This document shows, in pieces, positions 26,501 through 37,600 of a stretch of DNA of 64,000 bases; the stretch's first letter is position 1; each line of letters begins with the position of its first letter. Location: contig NW_017804242.1 of NCBI RefSeq assembly GCF_001625305.1, forward strand, positions 2,201,235-2,265,234, in the 5' to 3' direction. Source of the stretch: Branchiostoma belcheri. Taxonomy: Eukaryota > Chordata > Leptocardii > Amphioxiformes > Branchiostomatidae. The notes below the pieces were generated by a model, which saw nothing but the letters and a program-made list of their open reading frames with translations, did not search any database and had not been told where the DNA came from. Position numbers and translations under genes: made by a program.

Positions 26501-28309
26501 GCCGGGGCTGTGGGCAGGGTCGTAATCCGGGTCGTCAAGGGAGCGCTTCTTCTGCCACTTCCAGCCACCTGCGTTGGGAAGTGGGCCTGGGAGGGGGGGG
26601 GGGTGACCAAAGAATGAAAATGCTCTGATATGGACACTGAATGAGACTTGTCAAAACGGCCAAAACAAGAGGGTACATACAATGTAAGGTTGCACTCATA
26701 GTGCACATAACTGTGCTTGTTGCAGAATCACCTTAACACATAGCTGTCCTTGGTGCTGAATGACGTTTATGTATAACTGTCCTTTGAATGACCTTCGTGC
26801 ATAGCTATCCTTCATGCTGAATGACCCTCACACTTAGCTGTCCTTGGTGCTGAATTAACCTCACACGTAGCTGTACCAGGTACTGAATGACTTTCACACA
26901 TAGCTGTCCTTGGTGCTGAATGACCCTCACATATACCTGTCCTTGGTGCTGAATGACATTCACACATAGCTGTCCTTGGTGCTGAACTGCCCTCCAACAT
27001 AGCTAAAAAATCTATAGTAAATGATGAGAATGACATATTCCCACCTGGTTTCCTGTGCTTCTGCCTTAAGAACCAGGTGTAGATGGCTCGTTTCTTCATG
27101 GCCGTCATGTCCAGCCCCTGCTTCAGGAACAGGGACACGTAACTGCTGCTGATCCCGGTAGCCTGGGCCAGACGACCTTGGGGAATGCCCTTGACGTGGA
27201 GAAACTTGTTGATTTCCTCTTTCACATCCATGATGTTTTTGCTGGAAAACGGGTATTTGAAAATGTTTAAGTCCTTTCCTAAATCACTGACGAAAAGTAT
27301 TGCATACCACTTGAAATCATTAAAATCTAAAATATTATTCTTACTGTAATCAAATACCAAAGGGTGTCTGCTACATCACCAGTTACCATGGTGACAGACA
27401 CCAGGTTCAGGTCACTGACCTTTAATATTTGTTGGAGAAGCAGAGGACGAAACAGAGCAAAAGCAATGTGTTTTCATTCTGTGGAGGTAAACGTAATGAT
27501 GGATCCAAAAGAAGATGTCTTACCTGAGCAATTCCTCCACCTGTTTCTCCAGGTCCTCCTCTGTGATTGACTCAGCTGAAGTGTCCGTGTTCAGGATGTC
27601 CTTGGCCTGCAGCATTCCGGTTGCCGCCGCTCCTCCCCCCGAATCCACCTTCACCACGGCAGCAGGCGGAGGGGGCGGGGCTGTTCCGTTCGCCACCACC
27701 ACCCCCTGCGGCACCGTCACGATGGACGTTGCCGGGAAGAGGTTGTTCTGCGCCGTCTGTATGAACTGCGTCGGGTTCGCAGCCAGCTGAGGTTGGATGG
27801 TCACGTGGCTGACCTGCAGTGCACAGAACGTTATTTACATGTTTGGCACCTAAAATTGTGTAAAATGGGACTTTTTTTGCTATTTTAAGACAAGTGAAAA
27901 CAGCACTTCTTAAGCTTAAAAACCCAAATTTCCAACTGACAGTTCTAAATAGAACAAAATGTGTTGGAATATTCCATTCCTGCAGACGTCGACTACTATA
28001 TTGGAACACTTCACATTTTGGACAGAGGTGATTTAGGAACAATTCATAATTGTGCAGGAGGTGGATAGATTCATATTCAGTATGGGGGATGTGGTAAATG
28101 AAGTCATTTTTGCTGCATTGGCTGACCTGTGGGGACATGCCGTAGATGCCCGTGTTGACGGTCTCGATGCGCTGCATGGTGCCGAGCGCCTGGAAGATGC
28201 TGTCCTGCGACAGGCCGGTCTGCTGCAGCCTCTGCAGGATTGAGCGCAGACGCATCAGCAGGTCCAGCTGCTCCAGGGTGAACCGCGGCTCGGTTCCCGT
28301 AGTGGCCAT
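20591..28309 (-). CDS. Ahnfx: HMBOX/HNF-class homeobox protein (probable Ahnfx)
   Basis: A nuclear DNA-binding protein of the HNF class, modelled as seven coding exons: 28127-28309, 27524-27813, 27045-27241, 26359-26568, 22049-22144, 21428-21600, 20591-20713. The phases agree throughout and give 423 aa. Residues 1-50 form an HNF-p1 dimerisation-type domain (EPRFTLEQLDLL), with an extra stretch of about six residues before TGLSQ. Residues 160-220 form a POU-specific-like domain (TGISSSYVSLFLKQGLDM). Residues about 248-322 form an atypical homeodomain ending in WFINRRREAKIK. Residues 384-410 carry LAAVNRSIMVLVNQ, shared with Hmbox. The start ATG has AAG before it and G after, close to a Kozak context. 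A splice acceptor sits 13 bases upstream, so a non-coding first exon is expected. A LINE lies in intron 4. It is clearly a tandem paralogue of Hmbox at 34.7 kb. Assignment to the amphioxus-specific Ahnfx family is from memory and could instead be a second Hmbox. Confidence 0.85.
22355..26110 (-). mobile_element. Non-LTR retrotransposon (CR1/jockey-like LINE), decayed
   Basis: A LINE in the same orientation as its host gene, inside intron 4 of the probable Ahnfx. Its second ORF runs from an APE-type endonuclease (about 26026-25200) to a reverse transcriptase (about 24480-23400) and a C-terminal CxxC/H/C region. The 3' end shows AATAAAG and then a run of ATTTC-type pentamers (22356-22378), as in elements that end in short repeats rather than poly(A). 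No ORF1 is recognised upstream of 26026, so the copy is probably 5'-truncated; the upper boundary is uncertain. The clade call rests on the overall motifs and the pentamer tail. Confidence 0.85.
22527..26026 (-). pseudogene. LINE ORF2: endonuclease-reverse transcriptase, five frameshifts
   Basis: In the first frame (26026-25331) the endonuclease motifs GFWNIHGL, SLLETW and GGDFNSRIG are visible. STVDYAITS and SDHCLI follow in another frame (25317-25087). The linker (25090-24869) and the N-terminal part of the reverse transcriptase (24751-24119) are in further frames. The largest open part (to 22527) carries the RT motifs FACFVDLSKAFDSIWH, VRQGCVLSPTLFNLY and LFYADDIVLL (catalytic DD). Near the C terminus is CEFCDHLYVENESHFLLDC, a CxxC-type element common in this group. 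Similarity can be followed across all five breaks, at about 25382-25385, 25115-25118, 24918-24922, 24810-24814 and 24151-24155. Every break lies in a run of four or five T on the plus strand. As it stands it is inactive. Confidence 0.85.
26727..27003 (-). repeat. 33-base minisatellite in Ahnfx intron 3
   Basis: About eight imperfect units with the core 'agctgtccttggtgctgaat' on the plus strand. They lie directly between the POU-like exon (27045-27241) and the first homeobox exon. The translation CEGHSAPRTAM and variants is only an intronic read-through. The same unit in the opposite orientation occurs in intron 5 of the paralogue Hmbox (36171-36303). Confidence 0.8.
27361..27500. mobile_element. 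Dispersed element with CCATGG palindrome (family D), copy 1
   Basis: 'gtgtctgctacatcaccagt' leads into 'taccatggtgacag', then 'gttcaggtcactgacctttaatatttg' split over further bases, 'cagaggacgaaacagag' and a 'ggaggtaaacgtaatg' end. Blocks recur at 28385-28630 and 62010-62195. The palindromic core resembles an RFX X-box. It lies in intron 2 of the probable Ahnfx. Confidence 0.65.
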
Positions 28310-28384
28310 CTTGGCACAAATACTGAGCGGGAACAAGAAAGGTAACATTTAATAAAGAAATAAATAAACATTTGCAAAACAAAC

Positions 28385-28630
28385 GCATAATGTTTACCTC
28401 CACATGATCTAGAGTTACTTACTGTAACAAACTACTGCTCTGTTTATTCTTTAACTCCATTCATATTCTCCTCCAACTCTGCCCTGCAACTTGCAACATA
28501 ATGTAACCCAACACTGCAGGGTTTCTGATACAGCATTAGTCACCATGGTGACAGTGGTCTGGTTCAGGTTATTGACCTTTTGTGTTTGGAGAATAAGAAA
28601 CAGAACAAAAACAATATCTTTTCCTCCCTA
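28385..28630. mobile_element. Family D dispersed element, copy 2
   Basis: It begins 'cataatgtttacctccacat', continues 'caaactactgctctgttta' and 'cttgcaacataatgtaaccc', and contains the perfect palindrome GTCACCATGGTGAC. The blocks 'aacaaactactgctctgttt' and 'ttgcaacataatgtaaccca' recur exactly at 62020-62125. No coding potential. Confidence 0.75.
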
Positions 28631-30597
28631 GATGGTAAACATAACAAAAAATCAAGGAATATGTAATATGCACAACATTTTGATCTATTCCATTTTTAGT
28701 TTCAGAAAAATATTAATATCATGCAACATGCAAGTACTTTGTCACTGTAGAAATGCTTCCCAAGATTACAGCAATAAAATGTGAGGATATCATTATGACA
28801 TGACAAAAGAAAGACACATAGAGTAGAAATATTCAAATTTACAATCTTATGCTTTTTTTAAAGTGATGCTTAGCATCTATGTAGATAATTCTTTCATGGG
28901 AGGTTAAAGATGGTAATAGCCAGATACACAGAAATCCTGATCTATAAGCCTCGATTATTATTCATAAGCAGCCAAAGCTGTTCCACACTTGTAACTCATG
29001 CAGACAGTAATAGAGACAAATTTTCGCTCTTTTCTAATGATCAATTAGTCACCCCTGAGAGTTATGTGAATCATATTCCGATCCTATTGATTGTAATGCA
29101 GTATTTCTATTGATTTTTGCAGCACGCATTTTCCTCACATCCTTTGCCGCAATTTCAACTGATATTGGCCAATACGAGACAAGGAACTGTACTTATTAGT
29201 TTTTACTAATTGTTTACGATATAGTTGTCGTCATAACTGCTACACAACTATTTCTGCCAAACATGCGTCGAGCGCACGCCGGGACAAATTTATTGGCGCG
29301 GGACTTGACCACCCCCATCGGTAGCCGAGATGGTATCGCCTATTTAATATTAAGCAGACGTAAGCGGCTAAAGCTATTAACAGTAATTGAATTCCCCCTG
29401 TGCAATTTTGGCCCAGAATACGCGGCGTACGGCGCGATTTTCGGCACAAAATCGGCTCTTTGGTGGCTAAAACACGTGAAACAGCCCAGGGAAAGGTTGC
29501 ATGTGGCCGTTCCCGCTCAAATTTCGCCGTGACCCGCGCTGGGAAGCTTCGCTGTCCGAAAAAACAGGATTAAATTTAAACAGCCAAGACCTTTCTTCAA
29601 TATGGCGCCCGCCCCCGGCGACGTCGACTATTATCTGTAATTTTTGTAAATAAACCCACCATTTGCGGGTTTAAATCGATAAAACTGCGTGCATAAACTT
29701 ACCCACTCGTCGGCCGACGCCACCGAAGTTTGCAAACTCCACGTTTTGCGCGCAAAAGTCGGAATTTTGAGGATACTTAAATCGGACGTCAATATTTTGA
29801 ACGCCCAGCGCGCAAGTGGCACCGGGAGGGAATATAATTAAATTTTACAAGCCTACGTCATCGGCCGGGTCGTGCCATTTGAAGCGGCGGTAAATAAAAG
29901 GCGAGGAAACTTTGAACATAGTGAAACATATTTTTGGAATTAATTTCATTTCATAACCGTTTGATCGCGCTTATGATGGGAAATATTCAGCCCGGTAGGG
30001 GCTTTTGATGTGTAGCATCGACCCAACAGGGAAATATATCTTGTGCATAGCAAAAATCAACCCAAACAAATTCGTAGCTTGGCGTTTGAAGGTGAATCTG
30101 TGTCATTTAAAAACAGTAAAATCTTGGTTAAGCCGAACAATTTTAACATTGCTTATCGAATTTACAACTAGTTATAGAAATTTGGTCCTACTTGTAAAAG
30201 TGTAAAAAATGTTACCTTTTGTACAACAATTTATTAGAAAATGTTTTCTGTAAAAACAGCACCTAGGATATGAATACTAATCACATACATGAGTGTTTAT
30301 ATAATAACGGAGATGCCGGCTTCCATACGAGATGAATTTTCATGATTACCTTAACGCGCTTTTGATGCTCAGTGCGGCTGCCATGCTTTGATACCAATCG
30401 ATCACTACATTTTGTGTTGCGCGCTCGTGCGTACTCGTTTGAATAGTGTTATATATCGCGCAGTACTAGTAGTAAATATGCATTGCTTTCAAATCAAAAC
30501 TCACGTACGCGTTGATTTTAGTTATTGCGAAGCCGCCGTCAGAAAACTGTCACATAAGGGTTACAAACTAACAATTTGCGTTTATTTTTAATTTCCA

Positions 30598-30755
30598 AAC
30601 AGATCTTCTGGTGGCTGCAAGACAGTATCAATTGACCAGACAAGACAGTGCTACCAGCAAAAAATGATAACAGTACAAAAAAGAAGCCCCATAAAATCAC
30701 CTAAACGCTTCAAAAATAAGCCGAAACCTAATGATCTGCGAGTAGGAGAGTATTT
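30598..30755. mobile_element. MITE family B, copy 3 (diverged)
   Basis: 'cagatcttctggtggctgca' and 'agacagtatcaattgaccag' mark the left half. 'tcaaaaataagccgaaacct' and 'gtaggagagtat' mark the right half. Its order follows the copy at 9893-10052. Confidence 0.65.
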
Positions 30756-31014
30756 CCTGTGGCTGTGGCGCCTCACAGGCAATAACAGACATAATAGTAG
30801 ACTAACACGAACACTTTCCCAACAGACTTAAGACCCGTCTAGGCCAGGCTAGGTATCAGTATGCACTGGCACAGAGGAGAATCTAGACACGGACGGCTAA
30901 TTTATAAAAGTCTGAACGCTGTGTGTTTATATTGTCCTAGATTTAGAGACGCTACTTTATTTGATTAACATGACAAGTGTCTATCACCTTTCCAGCAACC
31001 CACAGGCCAGACTG

Positions 31015-31125
31015 TAAGGTGTTTTCGGTAGTTGTGGTGGGATGTTTAATGTGCTCGAGGTGTTGCTCTCCTTGAACATGGGACCTCGGGCATTACGTCC
31101 AATCCAAGAGGACGTTTCTAACCAT
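31015..31125 (-). mobile_element. SINE-like element fragment, copy 2
   Basis: The plus strand reads 'gtggtgggatgtttaatgtg', 'gaacatgggacctcggg' and 'ccaatccaagaggacg', which is the reverse complement pattern of the element at 1262-1580. Confidence 0.5.
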
Positions 31126-31187
31126 GGAGGTCCATGCTCTAACCTAGGATTTAAATTTGCCGCTCCTTCGGCGGACTGACTCACTAG

Positions 31188-31262
31188 CATGTTATCCGTG
31201 TATATGGTAAATTTCTACTCTTTCCAGCCGCTTCTGAAGCCTTAGCCTCTGCCAGGCATTAC
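31188..31262. mobile_element. MITE family A right-end fragment
   Basis: 'gcatgttatccgtgtatatg' followed by 'aaatttctactctttccagc' and 'cttctgaagcc' matches the right half of family A. The left half is missing or replaced. Confidence 0.65.
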
Positions 31263-31370
31263 TAAGAGAGGTTATGGATGCTAAGACTCGGCAACTATAG
31301 GGTCAGTAACTGGCCAGGGGAGTGAACTGCTTTATTTCCATCGGGAAAATTAATTTTTTGGTAGCCAACA

Positions 31371-31420
31371 TTTGGCTAAATTTTCACTACTTTTCAACCG
31401 GCGTTTTTAGTCTGGTAGAG
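31371..31420. mobile_element. Probable second MITE family A end
   Basis: 'ggctaaattttcactacttt' then 'caaccggcg' and 'agtctggtagagacta' is a diverged right end of family A, about 180 bp from the preceding fragment. The two could be remnants of nested copies. Confidence 0.45.
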
Positions 31421-33068
31421 ACTACACTTCCCTAAAGAACCTACCATAGCGCCTCCTTTCAGACTACGCCAACAGTGCAGCAAATGCTTACATGACGATA
31501 TTCTAAGGGGGTGGACACCTCGCAAGTTCCGGTATCATTTCATTGAAAAACGCCCCCTGTCAGCCTTAACCGTACTGCATGCGAACGGACAAGCATTTGA
31601 CGAGGTGTAAATGAATCCTGCGATAGTTCCTTTTACATTGCAGTTGAATGCAGAAAAGGGCATGGCCTATAACCAGTCACTCTTGATTTAATATGAAAAT
31701 GATGCAATAAGAATATAGATGCCTAAAAGTTCCGAACTCTTCCAATGTATAGGGTCTATTTTTCTGTAAATTCTATAATGTCACATGTTGATTGTGTAAA
31801 AATAAGGAATACACACAATTAGTAAGAGTCAAATTTGTACATATATACATATATTTTTTTTTTACTCTGAATTGACACAATGCACGAAGAAGACAAAAAA
31901 ACCCTGACGAAAACATTTCATGAAATACATTTTCAATGCCGATCAGGTTTAATGTACATTTTTCAGTTACAGCATGTAAAAACTTACATACTGGACTAAT
32001 GACTGCTTTTTCCAGTCTTCGTAACATAAGGTGGGCACATTTGCCCAAAGTTAACATTTCACGGACAGAAATATATACGCAATATTCTTTAAGTTCTAAC
32101 ATGACTAAAATGTACTTACACAATACGTATAAATAATACATTAAATAACGTGCAACAATACAAAAAAATAACAAACATTGTGTATCACAGATGAGACAAA
32201 GAAAGTTGAATAGAAATTATTTACAGTTGCATCTTGCACTCAACCTGGTTTCCAATAGCTGGACAGGCATCATAATACCAGTCAAAAATGAAAACTAAAA
32301 ATCTAGTTCCAACATGGGGCTTAGATATTAGACAATGATGCACCATCTAACATACAAAATACAGACGCCTTTCTATAGTTAAACTATTTACATCACAACA
32401 TTAGCACATTTATGATTATCAACATACGACCATCTTAACATTAATATTACTGGTAGTAGGAAAAATCTATTGCATTCAGATACCTGTAAGTATCTGGTGC
32501 AAATACTAAAAGGAGGTAGTGAGTTTGTTTGTTTAGTAAACACATTAAAATCCTCACTAGTTTGTAAACGACATTTCTGCAGTTTCACTACTTGAATGTA
32601 CATAATACTATTGGGACCTTCAAGACCCTGCTCACAACACTAGAACTTTGAAATAAAAAAAAGACACTAAGATTTTTACATGTTTGAATTGTTGGGTTCC
32701 ACATTAGGTTACGAATATTACAAAAGGACAAACATTCAACCAGGACCAAGATATATTGGCTAGGTCTCACTTTGAGGCCACAACCACTCAATGTGCAGGC
32801 CATTGATTGGTCTGTTGTTCAACCAATGAGAGAAGCTACAGATTGATTGACAGTTACACCTTCCTTGTTCAGACTTGGCACATTGTATATCTAGAGGGGA
32901 GAGCAGAAGGGGCCACTTTGATCTTTATATACAAAAGTATTGCTCTTGGAGACTCCAAAAAATTGCAGTAAAATTTCCTTCAAATTTTCAGACTTTGTTA
33001 CTGGAAGTTTTCAATCTAGGATCTCCAGTAAATACCAGTTAGCATGATGTAAAAAATGCTTTCTTTCA

Positions 33069-33492
33069 GCTAGAGCTGTGTACCGGTACGCAGTACCGAT
33101 ACTGTACCGGTAAAATTGATTAGGTACAGGTCCAAAATACCTAATCCCTCAGTACCGGTACTGTACCTAAACAATTTCACACCAATTTTATGCCTATTTG
33201 TGACCTCAAATGTGTAAATAGCTGGTTAACAATGGGTCCCTGTGTAAGGACAGTGTGTTCATGAAAACAAAAACATATATATAGCCTATATTTTATCTGA
33301 GCATTCGCCATAAACAAAGAATAAACCTTAACTATCAAGTTTATTCATGTTTTTTTTTGTTATTGAAGGAGTTCAGAAGAGCATATAAATTGGTCGAATT
33401 GTTCAGGTACAGGTTCAGGTCCGGACCTGTACCTAAACCTGTGTACCTGAACCTGTACCTGTACCTAAAATCTGTTTAGGTACACAGCTCTA
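33069..33492. mobile_element. Inverted-repeat element ending in TAGAGCTGTGTACC (family E)
   Basis: The left end 'tagagctgtgtaccggtac' and right end 'ggtacacagctcta' are inverted repeats. Subterminal regions are filled with 'gtaccggtac', 'gtacctgaacctgtac' and 'aggtacaggttcagg' blocks, giving nested palindromes. The middle 150 bases are AT-rich. It is about 424 bp and non-coding. Related sequence occurs at 47860-48225. Confidence 0.75.
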
Positions 33493-34354
33493 CTTTCAGT
33501 TCATAGAAACCGATTTCATGAATCATGGCACAAAACAAGTAAATCTAGGATTTGAAACAAATCTGTGATTTCTACATTCATGCCGTACTTACATTTAGGA
33601 ATGTCTGAGAAAATCTGTTAAACTTTAGAGATAAAAAAAACGTGGGCAGCACCCATGGCTAACTAACAATAACATTTCCCCACTAATGGGTATTTCTATC
33701 AACCCAGAGTTTACTTGCACTTATAAGTATTTGCCTTACAAGTTATGCAACAGTTGTATTAGTGTGATTCTAGGTCCTGTTCCTAGGTACTAGGTACAAG
33801 GGTTAACCAGTACAAAATCTAATGCAACATATCTTAAGATAGAGTGTGAGCACTCTGGTGTCACAAATTGTCTTTCCAACTACATATACATGTACCAGAA
33901 TGTACTTCTGGTATCTTTCTGCACTTAATTCCAACTTTACTCAACCCTAATCATTTGCATTTTCCTGTTACAATCAGTTAATTACATTTTTCTTTTGATT
34001 GCAATTTGCCCTCAGGCATGGATTTGCAATAAAGATATAATCATGATTTTATCGTGACCTTTCGTTAAAAAACTTGAAGAACCCTTGATAACATTTCCTT
34101 TACATACACTCGCCAAATGTATTTTCCTGCTGCAGGCAATTGGCATCCAAATTGGTACTACAGGGTGCTAAGGGTTAAAACTTTCATTGAATCCTTAATA
34201 GTGTACATTTTACTACTTCCGTTTTTTTTTCAAAGTACTTCATTAGCCCATCATTTGTCTTTTCCCCCATGTTCTGTGAACATGTCCATTTTTCTCAGAC
34301 CCTGAAATTTTAGTACTGTGAAGACAATGTGAATTACAGTTGAACCTTATGGCC

Positions 34355-34680
34355 TCATCCCTTAGCTGTATTTCCCATCCTCCCCATCCCTTAGCTGTAC
34401 CCCCCATCCTTCTCATCCCTTAGCTGTACTCCCCATCCTCCCCATCCCTTAGCTGTCCTCTCTATCCTCCCCATCCCTTAGCTGTACTCCCCATCCTCCC
34501 CATCCCTTAGCTTTACTCCCCATCCTCCTCATCCCTTAGCTGTACTCCCCATCCCTTAGCTTTACTCCCCATCCTCCTCATCCCTTAGCTGTACTCCCCA
34601 TCCCCCTCATCCCTTAGCTGTACTCCCCATCCCTTAGCTTTACTCCCCATCCTCCTCATCTCTTAGCTGTACTCCCCATC
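34355..34680 (-). repeat. 29-base minisatellite grown from the Hmbox stop-codon region
   Basis: About twelve units with plus-strand core 'cttagctgtactccccatcc'; most are 29 bases and two are shortened to 21. On the gene strand one unit reads GATGAGGAGGATGGGGAGT then ACAGCTAA, which is the same sequence as the last codons and stop of Hmbox (EDGEYS and stop at 34663-34665). So the array begins inside the coding exon and extends through the 3' untranslated region. Confidence 0.88.
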
Positions 34681-37600
34681 CTCCTCCTCCTGCTCCTCCC
34701 CCTGGTCCATGTCCTCGCTGTGCTGATTGACGAGTGCCATGATGGCATGATTGACAGCTGCCATCTCCACTGCAACTTGGACGGGATCCTGGTGAGCCTC
34801 CTTGTGCTCCGGCTCTACTGAAATGTGAAGGTGAGGTTAGCTTAATGGCAAGAATTACTCTCAATAAATACCTTAAATTGTTACTAGGAGAAGATGTGTT
34901 ACATGAATGCATGGAGGATGGACAGCCTCAGAACAACAAGAATTGCTGCAAACTGGAGGCCAAGGGGACCCAACAAGTACACTTATGTGTAGAAAGCGTT
35001 AAATTGCTTCACATGATCACAAACAAGGAGGGTGATGGAATTAGCATCACAAAGAAGGAAACGATAAAGGAATATTGTGTTCTGACTGATAAATTAAGAT
35101 CTAAGGCTCTCAGAAATATTCTGGGACCTTAAATATTATCACCCCATATCCTGACCCCATGACCCTCTGTCATTCTGCCTGTCAATCTTCCCCAATCTTC
35201 ATATATCAACCCTCTCAGTTCAGACAAACACACAAACCCACAGCTTAGCCAAAACAATATATTTACAACACCAACCATGTTCCTGTAGTACATTCCCAGG
35301 GTGGTGGTCTGTATTTTGGCTGACCCTATCCTCTACTCGGTGGTGGGGGTTGGACTGACTGCTTGGCACCGGAGACATGGTGTTGTGAACTATAAAGTGG
35401 AAAACAGTACTGTTAAGTCTTCAACACTTTTTTAAATAATTAGACGCAAAGCAGGCTTTTAGCTAGGGGCATCTGGACATCTGGGGAAAACCTTGTACTG
35501 AAAATTAAACACCCTACTTTTAAGCAGAAGTGCTAGAACACCATAAAGACAACCCCCTTTTTATACACATACTTCTCACAAGCCTCAAGTCAAATATAAT
35601 GTTAACTAATACAAAAACTTGTACCTGAAATAAAATGAAGAGATTTATGAATTTAAAAATTTTTCCCACTTACAATATACTGCATGTGAAGAATGAACAA
35701 TTATGGGCACCCTCTGAAACAATCCTAGCTAAAAGCCTGCTGCATGCAAAAACAGATGTACAACACTGCTATATATCAACTAGTCAGAATAAAGAAAAGA
35801 GATTTACTTTTAACCCCAAAACTTGTCAAACCTGCTGACTGCCTTCTCTTCACGTCTTTCCGTCGGTTGGCGAACCAGTTGTAGACGCGGGCAGAGTTTA
35901 CCAACATCTGGGCCGGCAGATCAACTCCTGGATGGGAAAGACATGGTGAACTGTTGTAATAACAGTCAAACCAGCTATGTGTGAGAGTCAATCAGCACCA
36001 AGGCCAGCTCTTTTGTATGTTTCTAAGAGTTAACTGGGGTTTTAGTTGTAGACATGGGCCGAGTTTACCAACATCTGGGCTGGCAGGTCCACTCCTGTGG
36101 GGGAGAGACAGGGGGAGCCTTGGTAACAGTTTAACTACAGCCCGAGCAGGAAGCCAGGTATGTGTGAGGATCATTCAGCACCAAAGGCAGATATATCTAT
36201 GTGTGAGGGTCATTCGACATCAAGAATATCTATGTGGAAGTGTCATTCAGCACCAAGGACAGCTAAGTGTGATGGTCATTCAGCACCAAGGACAGCTCTT
36301 TTTTATGCAAGTGTGGGCAGCTTCCCTCACTAACTGCAGCAAGAACCCTTGATGAATAAGGATCCTGTATCTGTACCTGGTTTCTGTATAACACTGTTGC
36401 AGGCGTTGGTGATCTCCTCTCGTTTCTTCTCATCCGGATACTGGTTCTCTTCAAAGTACTTCTCCATGATGGTGATGCAGGCTTCAGGCCAGTTAAACCT
36501 GGGGACACAAGATAGGACTTCAAGGCTCTAAACACTGCACTTCTGTGCTCCCAAAATTTGCACCTAACATTCAACTGTGGGTGCACTGCTGCAGATAGAT
36601 ATTTGTGTAGGGTTATATACATAAAACTGTACCACTGTACATATTCTAGAAATTTAAGTGTCAGAAAAAAATAATAAAACTTATTGTGTTAAATTTGAAC
36701 TTAGCTATGAAAATTGGGTTTATTTTTTTATATTGTTGAAAATTTGTGTTCAGTTCTCTGACAAAAGACTCCCACTGTCATTTTTCTTGGGGCCTTGGTT
36801 AAACAATAGACTCCAAATCTCACCTATGACCTCTTCTGTGTACGCTGCTCCTGAACTGAAGGTGAGGTGTCCAGTCATGGTCATCATCCACGTGCTCCGC
36901 GACTCGCACAGCTTTGGGCACCGCTGCCGTCAGGTCAAGCGCCGACACTGTCAGGGGTTGATCATGGTTATAGATACATCTTCATGGACACAATAAAAGT
37001 ACAGCAGCTTTCAGCATTATCTATCAACCCTTAGGGAACTGGGCTAGTAGTCTTTTCATCACCGAAACCCACCTTTGTCTTACATTGTACCTGCTCTCAA
37101 CTACAGTGACTTTTGATCTTCTACAACTATACCTAGAACGAGTGAGTACAAAGGAACTTTATCAAGTTAAATTGTTGCCTTTCCCTGTTAGAAACTAGAA
37201 TGGAAAACAGCTTGACTTCTATGGCAGGTTACCACTAGGTGTAGGTAGACATCAGAAATACCTGCACAGCTTCAATTTTACCTGCACTAAGTAACAGGTA
37301 CTTTTGTGGTAGTATTGTGAGCCCTGACTTCTTCTATATACATGTACTTACTGGGTGAGTTGGAGAACTTCTCGCGGATGTACCAGGTGAAGAGTGTGCG
37401 TTTCTTGATGACGCTCATGTCCAGGCCCTGGGTGAGGAACTGGGACAGGTAGGACTGGCTGATGCCGGTGAACCTGCTGATCAGGCCCTGCGAGATCCGG
37501 CGCTCAGACAGGAACAGTCGCAGCTCCTCCTTCACGGACTCCACATTCTTACTGAGGAGACGGCGAAAAGGGAAAACTATCGGTCTTGATGTGTTTAATA

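Larger units (their letters stand above)
28310..34354. other. Intergenic region between the homeobox paralogues
   Basis: This is the upstream side of the probable Ahnfx and the downstream side of Hmbox. 28385-28630 is a family D repeat. 29240-29880 is CpG-rich and includes 'aatatggcgcccgccccc', a reasonable place for the promoter or first non-coding exon of Ahnfx. 30598-31430 is packed with MITE pieces, and 33069-33492 is an inverted-repeat element. Between 31700 and 33050 I see AT-rich sequence that may include 3' untranslated sequence of Hmbox, but no clear polyadenylation site. Confidence 0.5.

Noticed and set aside
27045..28309. Classical HNF1 as the identity of the first homeobox gene
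   Set aside because: The N-terminal EPRFTLEQ motif, the C-terminal AAVN helix and the close tandem Hmbox fit the HMBOX side of the class better.
34355..34680. Regular repeats considered as a CRISPR array or coding repeat
   Set aside because: A head-to-tail 29-base minisatellite without spacers that contains a stop codon in each full unit.
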